Shown: positions 49,267-58,727 of the stretch, in pieces | Position numbering within the stretch: position 1 is the stretch's first letter | How the letters are laid out: the number at the start of each line of letters is the position of its first letter | Source of the DNA: a virus | IMG/VR virus record: IMGVR_UViG_3300046455_000317 | Location: 1 to 64,000 of that record | DNA length: 64,000 nucleotides | Direction: 5' to 3' (one strand) | Made by a program: the position numbers and the translations under genes | Notes under the pieces: generated by a model | Database searches by the model: none | What the model was told of the DNA's origin: nothing | What the model saw: the letters and a program-made list of their open reading frames with translations, nothing else

Positions 49267-52200
49267 TGGCTGTTATCCTGAATGTTATTGAAACGACATC
49301 GGTCAATACCTCTGGGGTATTTGGTGCGTGGCTTACAGCGGTTGTATCTGGTGGCCCAGGTCACCCTGGGGACAGACTCATCCTCTATAACACTGATAAC
49401 ACCATCCTCGATTGGTTCTTCCTGAATGGGACAAAAGCTCCACCGGCTGCTGGTCTCACCTCGGGCCAGTGTACTTTTGGAAGACCAAGCGCCGCTGGGA
49501 AATACAAGGTTCAGTTCGTCCACTTCTATCAACCCAGGGCAAACTACCAAGATACGGTTCTTGCGGATGGGGTCACCTATTACTGGCAGATGGACGAAAC
49601 CTCTGGGGTCACTGCCGTTGATATGAAGGCCGGTTTGAATGGGACGATTTCCGGTGGCGTCACGCTCGGCACGCCCCATATCTTCCCAGGCACGCACGAT
49701 ACCCCAGTGATGACGTTCAATGGGGTGGACGGGCAAATCGTGACTTCCGCTCCCATAACACTACCCTCTGGGGCGGTCACTTTTGAGGCATGGATTCGAC
49801 AGACGAAGACAATTCCCACGCCAACAGTTCGCTATCATTGTATATGGACGAATCGTCGGAGCCCAGGCTTATCAACTACCACTGATGTGTTCTTTGTTGG
49901 GACCGTGGAATCCAATGGTGTCCTCCACGCCATTCTCGCCTATGGGCCTAACCAATACCAAGGCGTCACCGACATTGGCGACGGTCAGTGGCACCATATC
50001 GTAGTGGCGGTTGCTGCCCCCCAGATGGTGATTTTTGTTGATGGGAAGATCGATGCGAGCCTTGGTACCCTCGCGCGATTGCCGGCAGACCCAGGTGGCC
50101 CACCGGCGATTGGACGCGATCTCACAAACGCCACGGTTACTCAGTTCAATGGGGCGTTGGGGAAGGTTGCGGTTTACTACTCCAATCTCTCCCACCAGAA
50201 AATCACCGAGCACGCGGCGTATGGGTTCCAAACGACGGTTCTGGCGGTAGAGACTGTAACCGTCCATCTGAGTGAACCCCAAGTCTGCTTGGAGATGGAG
50301 TTCCTGGGGAAGAACCAGGGCTGGACGATTGTCCGTGATTGGTATGTGAATCCCGGCTTGGTATGGCACCGAGGTCTACCTGGGATTGGGATTCTGGATC
50401 TGATTGCGGACATTGGAACGCTCCACTTCACCCTCGACAATAGTGAGAAGAACAGCGTTGGGAAAGTCGGGTATTACAGCCCAGACCACGCCAACAAACG
50501 GTATGGGTTCTACCTGAATATTGGCGTCCGTGTTCGTATCGGGCAGTCCAAACGGTTCACCGGCGTCATCTCCTCGATTGACCCCGTCCCAGGGAAGTTT
50601 GGGACGCGCACCGTCCAAGTTGAGTGTACGGATTGGATGGGTATCGCAGACCGGACACGCATCGAGAATCTCCCAGTTCTGGTAAACAAGCGCGGTGATG
50701 AGGTCTTCCGGACACTTCTCGATTCGCTCCCAGGGTCAGCCCACCCAGATGGAGTTCAAGCCGATTCCAGCCCAGACATTTACCCATACACGTTGGACCG
50801 GACACGTGACGAACAAACGGTCCTCCGCGATGAGTTGTACCGGCTCTGTACGAGTGGGATGGCCCGCATCTATGTTCTGGGCGATGGGACGCTGGTCTAT
50901 GAGAATCGGGGCAGACGCGCCGCCATAACATCGAGCGTTGATACGTTCACTGACTCCCATGGCTTCACCTCTTCCCATGGGCGCGAAGCCATTGTGAACC
51001 GGGCCCAGGCGACCATCCACCCTCGGCTCCCATCAGCGACCGATGTTGTGTTGTACTCGATGCCGCAGCCCATGGAACTCGTGGCGGGAACTCCGCTGAC
51101 GATTATGGGCCCATGGTCTGACCCGGCCAACCCCAATACGCGTGTGGGAGCGGTCAGTCTAGTGTCCCCACTAGTCCGTGGGACCGACTATGTCGCCAAC
51201 TCACTCGCCAATGGGACAGGGACGGATCTTACAGCGTCAGTAGTGATTCTCGCTGGGCTCTCTGGGAACGCGACATCCTTCACGGTCTCACTTCCCCAGG
51301 GTGGGTTTCTCATAAAGCTCCAACAACGTGGGAAGCCGTTGTATGACTACGGCCAAGCGGTTCTCACTTGGGAGGACACAACATCTATCGCCCAGTTCGG
51401 AGTTGCCTCGACCCAGATTGATATGCCCTATACGGCCGACCCAAATCTGGCCTTGGAGGTCGCCCAGTTTACGGTTTACAATGGGGCGTTCCCACTGACG
51501 AATGTTGCTGGATTCAGTCGTATCGTAGACCTGAAGAATCCCACGGAACTCCAACGGAGTATTGGGCGTCTCATCAGCGACCGGATTAGCATCATTGACC
51601 CGGTGACTGGATTGTCGAAGCCATTCTTCATCAACGCAGTTGATGAGACTATCTCCGAGAATCGAGTCACGACACAGTGGATGTTGACCCCAGGCGATGC
51701 GACGGGCTATTGGCTCTTGGAAGTCGATGGGTTCACCGAGCTTGATATTACGACGCGTCTGGGATTCGGGCAGATTCTCGGCCATGTGGATATCGTTCAC
51801 CAAGATATCCATGGAGACCAAATCCATTACGATTCGATCCACATTGATACCCACTCGGACAACGTCCACGTTGATTTGACGCACGTCGATTTTGTTACCC
51901 ATACGGACGTTACCGATCACCACGACCAGAGCACCCATGTGGATGATCCCGGGCACTCAGATTCGGTCGCCCATACGGACTACTCCGACCATGTGGATGT
52001 GACGACCCATGATGACGTAACACACCAAGACGTTCCCCATACGGATGGCGCCCATACCGATATCGCGCAGGTGTATTGGCACACGGACATCCCCCATACG
52101 GACATCGCCCATTACGATGTCTACTATGATTCGCCGCACCAAGACATCGCTCACCAGGATAGCCACGATGACTGGCGAGATAATGTCCCTGGGATCAATT

Positions 52201-52805
52201 TCCTCGACCATATCGACTGCAATCCGCAATACAATGGAACTGGTAAGTGGCATCTGGATTGTAACTCGAAACCCTATGGGCCGCCCTACGGTGACCCAAA
52301 TCCCAACGGGTCATTCCATAACGACCAGAACCATGTGGACGGGCATTACGACCAGAGTGGTCTCCACTACGACCAGAACGATCACGTAGACTACGCGCAC
52401 CAAGACGCCCATGGGGACTCCCATGCGGACTACCACGCGGACCAACGCCACGTGGATGAGGGCTATTTCGATCCGCACCAGGACGTGCCTTACCAAGCTG
52501 CCCATGGGGATACACCGCACTATGATGTGCCCCATTACGATACCGCGCAGGTCTATGTGCCCCATACGGATGTGTATCCACATTCCGATAGTGGCGCCCA
52601 TCACGACCAAAACATCCATACGGACACGTCGAACCACTCCGATGCGATCCTCCACGACGATGTAACGTCCCACGCAGACAATAACGTCCACTCGGACACT
52701 CCCCATACCGACATTACCCATGGGGATACGCCGCACCAAGACATAGCCCACTCGGATGTCCCACACCAAGATACGCACCAAGACTTCCATGGAGACTCGA
52801 ATTGA
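49266..52805 (+). CDS. tail hub protein with LamG domain and C-terminal His-x-Asp repeat region
   Basis: The 1179-residue protein starts at a GTG overlapping the tape measure stop (TAGTG). Residues about 95-320 form a LamG/concanavalin-like domain (YYWQMDETSGVTAVDM, GDGQWHHIVVAV). Residues about 340-830 resemble the tail hub (RFTGVISSIDPVPGKFG, VECTDWMGIADRTRIENLP). From His840 to the end, about 55 HxD motifs occur in 340 residues, broken near 985-1015 by a segment with two Cys. The region is probably an elongated metal-binding fibre. The next gene is a coupled radical SAM enzyme. Confidence 0.8.
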   Translation: MAVILNVIETTSVNTSGVFGAWLTAVVSGGPGHPGDRLILYNTDNTILDWFFLNGTKAPPAAGLTSGQCTFGRPSAAGKYKVQFVHFYQPRANYQDTVLADGVTYYWQMDETSGVTAVDMKAGLNGTISGGVTLGTPHIFPGTHDTPVMTFNGVDGQIVTSAPITLPSGAVTFEAWIRQTKTIPTPTVRYHCIWTNRRSPGLSTTTDVFFVGTVESNGVLHAILAYGPNQYQGVTDIGDGQWHHIVVAVAAPQMVIFVDGKIDASLGTLARLPADPGGPPAIGRDLTNATVTQFNGALGKVAVYYSNLSHQKITEHAAYGFQTTVLAVETVTVHLSEPQVCLEMEFLGKNQGWTIVRDWYVNPGLVWHRGLPGIGILDLIADIGTLHFTLDNSEKNSVGKVGYYSPDHANKRYGFYLNIGVRVRIGQSKRFTGVISSIDPVPGKFGTRTVQVECTDWMGIADRTRIENLPVLVNKRGDEVFRTLLDSLPGSAHPDGVQADSSPDIYPYTLDRTRDEQTVLRDELYRLCTSGMARIYVLGDGTLVYENRGRRAAITSSVDTFTDSHGFTSSHGREAIVNRAQATIHPRLPSATDVVLYSMPQPMELVAGTPLTIMGPWSDPANPNTRVGAVSLVSPLVRGTDYVANSLANGTGTDLTASVVILAGLSGNATSFTVSLPQGGFLIKLQQRGKPLYDYGQAVLTWEDTTSIAQFGVASTQIDMPYTADPNLALEVAQFTVYNGAFPLTNVAGFSRIVDLKNPTELQRSIGRLISDRISIIDPVTGLSKPFFINAVDETISENRVTTQWMLTPGDATGYWLLEVDGFTELDITTRLGFGQILGHVDIVHQDIHGDQIHYDSIHIDTHSDNVHVDLTHVDFVTHTDVTDHHDQSTHVDDPGHSDSVAHTDYSDHVDVTTHDDVTHQDVPHTDGAHTDIAQVYWHTDIPHTDIAHYDVYYDSPHQDIAHQDSHDDWRDNVPGINFLDHIDCNPQYNGTGKWHLDCNSKPYGPPYGDPNPNGSFHNDQNHVDGHYDQSGLHYDQNDHVDYAHQDAHGDSHADYHADQRHVDEGYFDPHQDVPYQAAHGDTPHYDVPHYDTAQVYVPHTDVYPHSDSGAHHDQNIHTDTSNHSDAILHDDVTSHADNNVHSDTPHTDITHGDTPHQDIAHSDVPHQDTHQDFHGDSN
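51783..52802 (+). repeat. His-x-Asp coding repeat region
   Basis: Codons for H-x-D recur every 3-7 residues, mostly as [P/A/T]-H-[T/Q/S/V/Y]-D-x. The DNA words CCCATACGGA(T/C) and CACCAAGA(C/T) recur, so part of the array grew by duplication. It is not a CRISPR array: the frame is open throughout and the repeat unit is about 15 nt. Confidence 0.9.
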
Positions 52806-54109
52806 CGATTGAGCTGACTCCCAACGGCGTGGCCTGCAATTTGGACTGTCCCTATTGCTACCAGAAGCCCATGAGAGACGCCGGAAACATCTCCCAAGGT
52901 TACGACATGGAGAAGATGATCGCCGGGCTCAAACGCGAGGGTGGGCCATTCGCGGTCTTCGGTGGGGAAGCCTTGACGATGCCGCTCGATGATTTGGTCC
53001 AAATCTTTGAGTTCGGGTATAAGACCTATGGGTCCAACGGCGTCCAGACGAATGGGACGCTGATTACTGAGGAACACTTGGACGTGTTCCAGAAATACAA
53101 AGTCCACGTGGGACTCTCCATCGATGGCCCAGACGAATTGAACGACAGCCGATGGGTCAAAGACCTTCCCACGACGCGAGAAGCCACGGCCAAGAGCCAT
53201 GCGGCGCTCCAAGCTCTCGTGAAGCGGAAGCAATCTCCAAGTATTATCGTCACCCTCTACCGTGGGAATGCCGTGGGGCAGCGCTTGGACCGGCTCATTA
53301 CCTGGTTCAAGGAGCTTGACCGTATGGGCGTGCGAAACGTCCGTCTCCATCTCCTCGAAGTGGAGAACCGCGAAGTGGCGGAGACGATGGCGATGACGAC
53401 AGAGGAGAATATCACGGCGCTGATGCGCCTCTATGAGTTCCAGAGGAAGACCAAGATCAACTTTGACCTCTTTGGGGAGATTGCCCGGCTCCTCCAAGCC
53501 AACGATGACGCGGTAACGTGTACGTGGAACGCGTGCGACCCATACACGACATCCGCCGTCCGTGGGGTCAGCGGGCAAGGTGAGTCGTCCAACTGTGGGC
53601 GAACCAACAAAGAAGGAATCAATTGGCAGAAAGCCAACACGCCTGGGTTTGAGCGGCAGGTCGCGCTTTACAACACGCCCCAGGAAGATCTGGGGTGCAA
53701 AGGGTGCCGGTTCTTCTTCGCCTGTAAGGGCCAATGCCCTGGGACGGCGGAGGGTGGTGACTGGCGGAACCGAAGCGAGCACTGCGGCATCTGGATGGCG
53801 TTGTTCGAGCGCATCGAGGGAGATATGATTGGGCTTGGCCAACAGCCTGTCTCCCGCGCGGAGTGGCTTCCCAAGCTCGAACGGATTATGGTTGATACCT
53901 GGGACAGCGGCCGGAACATAACCATCAGGGAAGCGATGCATCGTCTCAACGGCTCCCCATGCGCTGAGACCGGCGATGGGGGCAACCGGCCCCATGGCGA
54001 CCATTGGGATGCTCCGGAAGGCGCGTCCCACTCTGATGGGATATGGGATGTCCATGGGGACAAAGGCACCACAGTCCACGGCGACTCTGGGAGAGAAGAC
54101 AATGCGTGA
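52802..54109 (+). CDS. radical SAM/SPASM maturase-like enzyme with HxD tail
   Basis: The 435-residue protein has C12-NLD-C16-PY-C19 (CxxxCxxC), a GGEAL motif and LSIDGPDELND as in SPASM maturases (anSME, PqqE). The C-terminal Cys cluster (CNWxAC-type CTWNACDPY, CGRTNKEG, CKGCRFFFACKGQCPG, CGIW) would bind two auxiliary clusters. The last 45 residues carry five HxD motifs (HGD, HWD, HSD, HGD, HGD) like the preceding tail protein. It starts at a TTG overlapping that gene's stop (TTGA). I infer that it modifies the HxD region. Confidence 0.87.
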   Translation: MTIELTPNGVACNLDCPYCYQKPMRDAGNISQGYDMEKMIAGLKREGGPFAVFGGEALTMPLDDLVQIFEFGYKTYGSNGVQTNGTLITEEHLDVFQKYKVHVGLSIDGPDELNDSRWVKDLPTTREATAKSHAALQALVKRKQSPSIIVTLYRGNAVGQRLDRLITWFKELDRMGVRNVRLHLLEVENREVAETMAMTTEENITALMRLYEFQRKTKINFDLFGEIARLLQANDDAVTCTWNACDPYTTSAVRGVSGQGESSNCGRTNKEGINWQKANTPGFERQVALYNTPQEDLGCKGCRFFFACKGQCPGTAEGGDWRNRSEHCGIWMALFERIEGDMIGLGQQPVSRAEWLPKLERIMVDTWDSGRNITIREAMHRLNGSPCAETGDGGNRPHGDHWDAPEGASHSDGIWDVHGDKGTTVHGDSGREDNA

Positions 54110-55220
54110 TTGGACGCGGATTATCTGGGTGAGCGCCAGAGCACGCGCTGTCTGGGAACCCAGGCTCACCCTCATCCAGAAGGCGTGGCTCCAAGTCGAG
54201 GTGGATAGTGTCCTCCTTGGGCTGCGCCCAGCGGGTCTTGTCTTCGGCCAACCCACGGTTGCGGGTCTTCCCATAACGCCAGTGGCTCCGAATCGCTATG
54301 CGATTGGCCCAGCGGCAGCGGATCTCGTCATGGCGTTCCGCCAGAGTAACAATCAACTCATTGGAGAACTCCTTGGGTATCCTCCATGCTGCCGCGACTT
54401 CTTTGACCGCACCTGGGGCCTGGGACTCCTTGATACTACGGCGCAGATGGAAGGAGATGGGAATGGACCGCTGGACTGCAATATTCTTGGTCGGTGGTTG
54501 GGTGTGCGCTTCATTATGCATCTACCATGCAGTTGGACGTGCGAGCATACCATCGTCTGTGCCGAGCGTTGGAAGCCCTTGTGGCCCAGAGAGGCTCTCC
54601 AATGGGCCACTGAGATACTCTCTTGGCCCGCTCAATGGTCCGCTCGAAATGGAATCGCTGAGATCACCTTCCCAGTCTGTAAGATGTCTACCCGGACAAC
54701 GCCTGGTGAGACGGCGATTATTCGACGACATGGGATATCCCCAGAGGAAGCCGCGACGGGCGTTCAGTTCCCATTCAATGAGCCACGCCGACGATCCCAA
54801 GTCGAGCCATTGATCCAACTCACTGACCCCGCCAAGGCCAATGGGTTCTCCTCCCTCGAAGCAATGACTGCCGCCCATGCAATGGTCCTCGAAGAATTGG
54901 AGATGTCGCCGCCCCAAGGGTTGACGGTAGACCTTGGGTGTGGGAACGGTCGGTTAATGCGACAGATTGGGAAGAAATTCACGGTCCCAGTTCTGGGCGT
55001 TGAGGTGGACCCAAGCCGCGCCCAAGGCGCTGCCGATATCCGTTTGACGAACCTGGAAGCCTTGGATACACTTCCCCACGATGCCGACACCCTCGTGGTC
55101 TCCATGCGGCGGTTCGAGGAGATTCCAGAACTGGAACGTTGGGCGGCTTCCCATGCCCGGCAAGTGTTGGTCTACAGTTACGATCCACCGATGTTTGCTG
55201 AGATGAAGCGAGGACAGTAA
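54102..55220 (+). CDS. Cys-rich DUF483-like domain fused to SAM methyltransferase
   Basis: The 372-residue protein overlaps the radical SAM gene by 8 nt. The N-terminal half has GELLGYPPCCRDFF and HLPCSWTCEHT, a CC...HxxC...C pattern like DUF483 proteins that probably bind metal. The C-terminal half has TVDLGCGNGRLMRQI, VLGVEVDPSRA and DTLVVSMRRFEE, a class I methyltransferase. A fused Cys-rich and methyltransferase protein next to a SPASM enzyme suggests a second modification step on the same substrate. Confidence 0.75.
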   Translation: MRDWTRIIWVSARARAVWEPRLTLIQKAWLQVEVDSVLLGLRPAGLVFGQPTVAGLPITPVAPNRYAIGPAAADLVMAFRQSNNQLIGELLGYPPCCRDFFDRTWGLGLLDTTAQMEGDGNGPLDCNILGRWLGVRFIMHLPCSWTCEHTIVCAERWKPLWPREALQWATEILSWPAQWSARNGIAEITFPVCKMSTRTTPGETAIIRRHGISPEEAATGVQFPFNEPRRRSQVEPLIQLTDPAKANGFSSLEAMTAAHAMVLEELEMSPPQGLTVDLGCGNGRLMRQIGKKFTVPVLGVEVDPSRAQGAADIRLTNLEALDTLPHDADTLVVSMRRFEEIPELERWAASHARQVLVYSYDPPMFAEMKRGQ

Positions 55221-55702
55221 TGGCGAGTTGGCCTGCACGAACGTGGGTTCCAGCGGAACGTGTGACAGCGGGCATGATGAATGGGGTGCGAGACCAACTC
55301 AATGAACTCCATTCATTCGGTCAGTGGCTCGACCAACCGTTCAATGCGGCCGATTATGGGGCGAGTGCTGGCGCGACATGGACTCTAGGTCTGGCAGCGA
55401 TTCTCAGAAATCGCTATACCATTATCCAGAAAACGTTGATTTGGAACTTCTACGTTTCGTGGTTTTCCGGGTCCAATAATCTCATCGGTGCTCCCAGTAC
55501 GCTCACGATCAAACTCCCTGGGAACTGTACCTGCCCTGGGAATATCATTATGCCTACGGCCTACAACATCGATGGCGGAGCACGAGTTGATGTTGACGCG
55601 AGTCCCAACGGGGCCACCTGTTCGTTCACGAAAAGAAATGGGAGCAACTTCACGGCCGGTTCTCCTGGGATAATTGGGACATTGACTTTTGAGATTCTCT
55701 AA
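55220..55702 (+). CDS. short tail fibre protein
   Basis: The 160-residue protein begins MASWPARTWVPAERVTAGMM and shares the stretch MMNGVRDQLNELH with the next protein, so both probably attach to the same tail site. The rest is beta-rich (STLTIKLPGNCTCPGNIIMP). The ATG overlaps the preceding stop (TAATG). Confidence 0.68.
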   Translation: MASWPARTWVPAERVTAGMMNGVRDQLNELHSFGQWLDQPFNAADYGASAGATWTLGLAAILRNRYTIIQKTLIWNFYVSWFSGSNNLIGAPSTLTIKLPGNCTCPGNIIMPTAYNIDGGARVDVDASPNGATCSFTKRNGSNFTAGSPGIIGTLTFEIL

Positions 55703-57405
55703 TGGCTGACGAACCACGCAAGAGTCTCTTTGAGACCCAGCGGGATTTTGTTCGCCAACAGGCGGAGGTTTCACCCTTCGCGGCGAACTGGCCTGCGCGG
55801 ACCTGGATGCCTGGGGAGCGTGTTACCTCTGGGATGATGAATGGCGTCCGAGACCAGCTCAACGAACTCCATAACACGGTTGGTGGACTCGATGCAACCA
55901 ACGTCGCCTATAAGAACCAGGCGAACGTTTTCACAGTGAACCAGGTCCTCAACAATGCTGCACTTTTCATCCAGGGTAGTAATCCCAGTCTCTACCTGTA
56001 TGATCCTACCCAGCCAGTAAACCTTCGTAACTTCCGCCTCATGAACCAAACCCAGTTGCTCCGGATCTACGCCCAGGATGATGGGGAGAGTGGGTTTGTA
56101 AACGCGATGTCGCTGTCTCGCTCAGGACAGTTAATGGTGCGAGGAACGATTCAGATTGGTAAAGCGGACATTATCAGTCCAACCGTCCCAGGTCTTCGGA
56201 ACACCGACAACCGATTGGATATTGTGCTTGGGGACCAAACCAACTGGGCGCCAGTGCAAGCGCTGAGTTACTATGCCGTGGGTGTCGGAAACAGCTTTGC
56301 AGATCTGACTGTCCGTGGGGCGACGAACTTCCAGAGTAACATCTCTGTCTCCAATGGCGCGGTGATCTCCCAGGGCCCAGTGTATCCTGGCTTTGTTGAT
56401 ACTGGTGCGGCGCAGGTATCGTACTACATTGGCGCCCATACCGGCTATGCTGGCCTCTATACCAATGCGAGTTTGACCGCCCAAGGTGAACTGTACGCAA
56501 TTGGAAACATTTTCAGTAACAGCCCGGTCTACCCTGGCCGCATTGATACGGGATGGACCAAGCAAACGAGTCTGTATCTTGGGTCCCATGGGAGCTATGG
56601 GCTCTACTCTAACACGGGCCTCTATCTGGAAGGCCCAGTGTGGATGTCTTCCTTCGCGTCTCGTGGCCCTGGGACCATCGCTGGGAATCTAACAATTACA
56701 ACGGGCGGCGCAAGTATCACCGGCACCCTCGTGGTAAATACTGTCGTGGTTAATGTGGGTCCACTGACCGTGGCGACTGGTGGGGCAGACATTACGGGTT
56801 ACTCATACGTCCGGACACCCGGTGGCGCTGGTGATGCTTCGTTGTTCCTCATGAATCCCGCCGCTGGTGGCGCAACCCAAAACTTCCGACTTATGAGCTA
56901 TGGGGGTTACTTCCGCGTATGGAATGCGGATAATGGCGCGGAATTACTTCTAGTCCATGGCTCTGGCTCTGTCACTCTCCCTGGTGGTGGTGGGGTGATG
57001 AGCGCCCAAGTGTACTACGAGCGTGGCCGCACTGTCCCCATGGGAGGGCTCACAGCCGTCGATCCAGCTGTCTATATGCACGGCCAAGTGGTTGGTGTAA
57101 GTGGAACGATGATGTATGCCCTCGTGGGCCGCATGATGCACCTGACGTTCAATATCGCAGCCACTTGCGTGACTGGCGGCGGTAACCAGATCAATATGAC
57201 TATTCCATTCCCAGCTGGGCAACTCCCAGCGATTACGTGTCACGTGGGAATCTGGACGGCGCACGCCCAACGTTATTGGCACTCTTCATTCGCGGCTTAT
57301 GCAGCCAATCAATATTTCTTGACCTTCTACGATGAGGGTCTGGCTGGATGGCCAGACGGTGCAATCTATCTCTATGGGTCCATCGACATTCCGTTCAGTC
57401 CGTAA
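55702..57405 (+). CDS. tail fibre / receptor-binding protein
   Basis: The 567-residue protein has the shared WPARTWMPGERVTSGMMNG attachment segment after 28 extra residues, then long beta repeats (GPVYPGFVDTGAAQVSYYIG, SPVYPGRIDTGWTKQTSLYL) typical of trimeric fibres, and a C-terminal beta domain (GRMMHLTFNIAATCVTGGG). It is the best candidate for host recognition. Confidence 0.75.
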   Translation: MADEPRKSLFETQRDFVRQQAEVSPFAANWPARTWMPGERVTSGMMNGVRDQLNELHNTVGGLDATNVAYKNQANVFTVNQVLNNAALFIQGSNPSLYLYDPTQPVNLRNFRLMNQTQLLRIYAQDDGESGFVNAMSLSRSGQLMVRGTIQIGKADIISPTVPGLRNTDNRLDIVLGDQTNWAPVQALSYYAVGVGNSFADLTVRGATNFQSNISVSNGAVISQGPVYPGFVDTGAAQVSYYIGAHTGYAGLYTNASLTAQGELYAIGNIFSNSPVYPGRIDTGWTKQTSLYLGSHGSYGLYSNTGLYLEGPVWMSSFASRGPGTIAGNLTITTGGASITGTLVVNTVVVNVGPLTVATGGADITGYSYVRTPGGAGDASLFLMNPAAGGATQNFRLMSYGGYFRVWNADNGAELLLVHGSGSVTLPGGGGVMSAQVYYERGRTVPMGGLTAVDPAVYMHGQVVGVSGTMMYALVGRMMHLTFNIAATCVTGGGNQINMTIPFPAGQLPAITCHVGIWTAHAQRYWHSSFAAYAANQYFLTFYDEGLAGWPDGAIYLYGSIDIPFSP

Positions 57406-57417
57406 AAAGAGGAGCAC

Positions 57418-57801
57418 ATGGCGACATACACGATTACCACGACAGACGACCAGGAAACGGCGCTGGTCTATGCTTTCGAGCATCTGGTTGCTCCGCCGAC
57501 TATCCCAGGATTCCCTCCACCTCCGGCACTACCAGCGACCCAGCAAGAGTATCTCCAACAGCAAGTGGATGTTCTTGTCCTCACCCCGATGGGGACACGC
57601 TACGGGCAAGCGGTGACGACAGCCGTCCAGAACTCCCTCGCCTCAGTCCCCATCGAGAACCAAGAGGCCGCGCTGGAGAGCATCAAGCAGGTCATCACCG
57701 ATAGCGGTGGGACCGTCGTGGAACCGGGTGACCCGGCTCCGCCCATTACTGACCCAGCGAAACAGCACACGCTCCCATGGGACAAGGAGCGTGGTCGATG
57801 A
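57418..57801 (+). CDS. unknown 127-residue protein
   Basis: The protein MATYTITTTDDQETALVYAF... has a Pro-rich linker (PTIPGFPPPPALPATQQEY) and a helical middle; AGGAG precedes the ATG. Proteins with the ITTTDDQE start lie after tail fibres in other phages, function unknown. Confidence 0.62.
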   Translation: MATYTITTTDDQETALVYAFEHLVAPPTIPGFPPPPALPATQQEYLQQQVDVLVLTPMGTRYGQAVTTAVQNSLASVPIENQEAALESIKQVITDSGGTVVEPGDPAPPITDPAKQHTLPWDKERGR

Positions 57802-58142
57802 CGCGCGCATTGACCTTTGATGGCCCACGTGGCCCCAAGCGATTTGAACTTCTCTACACCGCGCTGATGAGTGCTGGCGATGGGAAAGGTGATCGCACAG
57901 CGCCCACCATCCGGAAGGAAGCACGCCTGTTTGACTCCCTCGATGAGATCAGCGAGGTCAATCCAGAGGCTGCCCCAGGGAACGTGGACCGTCGGCTGAC
58001 GGCTCCAGCGTCCATCGAGGTGTCTCAGGAAGACCACGAACTACTCGTCAAATACGCGGAGACAACCCCATGGGCCCCCAGAGCATCCCGCGAAGCGGTG
58101 GACCTCTGGGATTGGCTCAGCGCCGCAGAACGTCGTGACTGA
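57798..58142 (+). CDS. unknown 114-residue protein
   Basis: The protein MTRALTFDGPRGPKRFELLY... DLWDWLSAAERRD is acidic and mostly helical. The ATG overlaps the preceding stop (ATGA). Proteins like this occur at the ends of phage structural operons. No role is known. Confidence 0.62.
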   Translation: MTRALTFDGPRGPKRFELLYTALMSAGDGKGDRTAPTIRKEARLFDSLDEISEVNPEAAPGNVDRRLTAPASIEVSQEDHELLVKYAETTPWAPRASREAVDLWDWLSAAERRD

Positions 58143-58163
58143 TTCGTAAACCAGGAGGGACCA

Positions 58164-58448
58164 ATGGCCGAACACAAACCGTCACCGTCACCCGAACCAC
58201 CGGGCCCAGATCGTCCGGGCCAGGGACTGCCCGACCGTCCAGGGCGTGGGCCCAGTCCAGAGCATCCCATCGCCGTCCCACCTCGCAAGCAGCCCAAGGA
58301 GCAGCCGGATGGACCGGACCTCCAGAGCGCGGCCCCAACGGACGATGGGAGCACAATCCAGACCTCCGCTGGTCCGCTGGACCGTGAGACCGTGCTCGCC
58401 CATCGAGTGGGAGGCACCGGCTGGGTCTCCGTCCAGGAGGAACCCTAG
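58164..58448 (+). CDS. Pro-rich 94-residue protein, last late gene
   Basis: The protein MAEHKPSPSPEPPGPDRPGQ... is about one quarter proline and probably unfolded. CAGGAGG precedes the ATG. It is the last rightward gene; the convergent region follows. Confidence 0.55.
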   Translation: MAEHKPSPSPEPPGPDRPGQGLPDRPGRGPSPEHPIAVPPRKQPKEQPDGPDLQSAAPTDDGSTIQTSAGPLDRETVLAHRVGGTGWVSVQEEP

Positions 58449-58524
58449 CCACCACCTGCGCCGGTGAGTTCCTCCGCTGGGTCTCCTCCGCTCCAGAGGA
58501 TATCGCTAGGACGGCGGAGGAGCT

Positions 58525-58612
58525 TGCCGGCACAGCCGGGGCAAATGATTGGGCGTCGGGCTGGGCTACCCTACAGGCCGATTCCCAATCATCGCTCCTA
58601 GCTGTGCCGGCA
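58525..58612 (+). repeat. dispersed 3'-UTR hairpin element, copy A (most complete)
   Basis: Outer arms TGCCGGCACAGC (58525-58536) and GCTGTGCCGGCA (58601-58612), middle arms ATGATTGGG (58545-58553) and CCCAATCAT (58584-58592), and inner TCGG/CCGA plus CTG/CAG surround the loop GGCTACCCTA. Together they make an 88-nt hairpin with perfect 12- and 9-bp stems. Confidence 0.82.
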
Positions 58613-58727
58613 CAGTTCTCGCCTTACAGCCGAGCTTAGACCCCACCCGCGATTCTGGACCCACACCCTCGGCATCCGGCGACAGGTGTAGCCGGCACCG
58701 TCCGGGTGTCTAGCTGTTGATAGGGCA

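Noticed and set aside
51783-52802. HxD-coding repeats considered as a CRISPR or VNTR array
   Set aside because: Repeats are short, variable and keep an open frame within the tail protein; there are no spacers.
52601-54274. A 557-codon reverse frame opposite the radical SAM/SPASM gene
   Set aside because: Antisense to a protein with all SPASM cysteines; no independent evidence.
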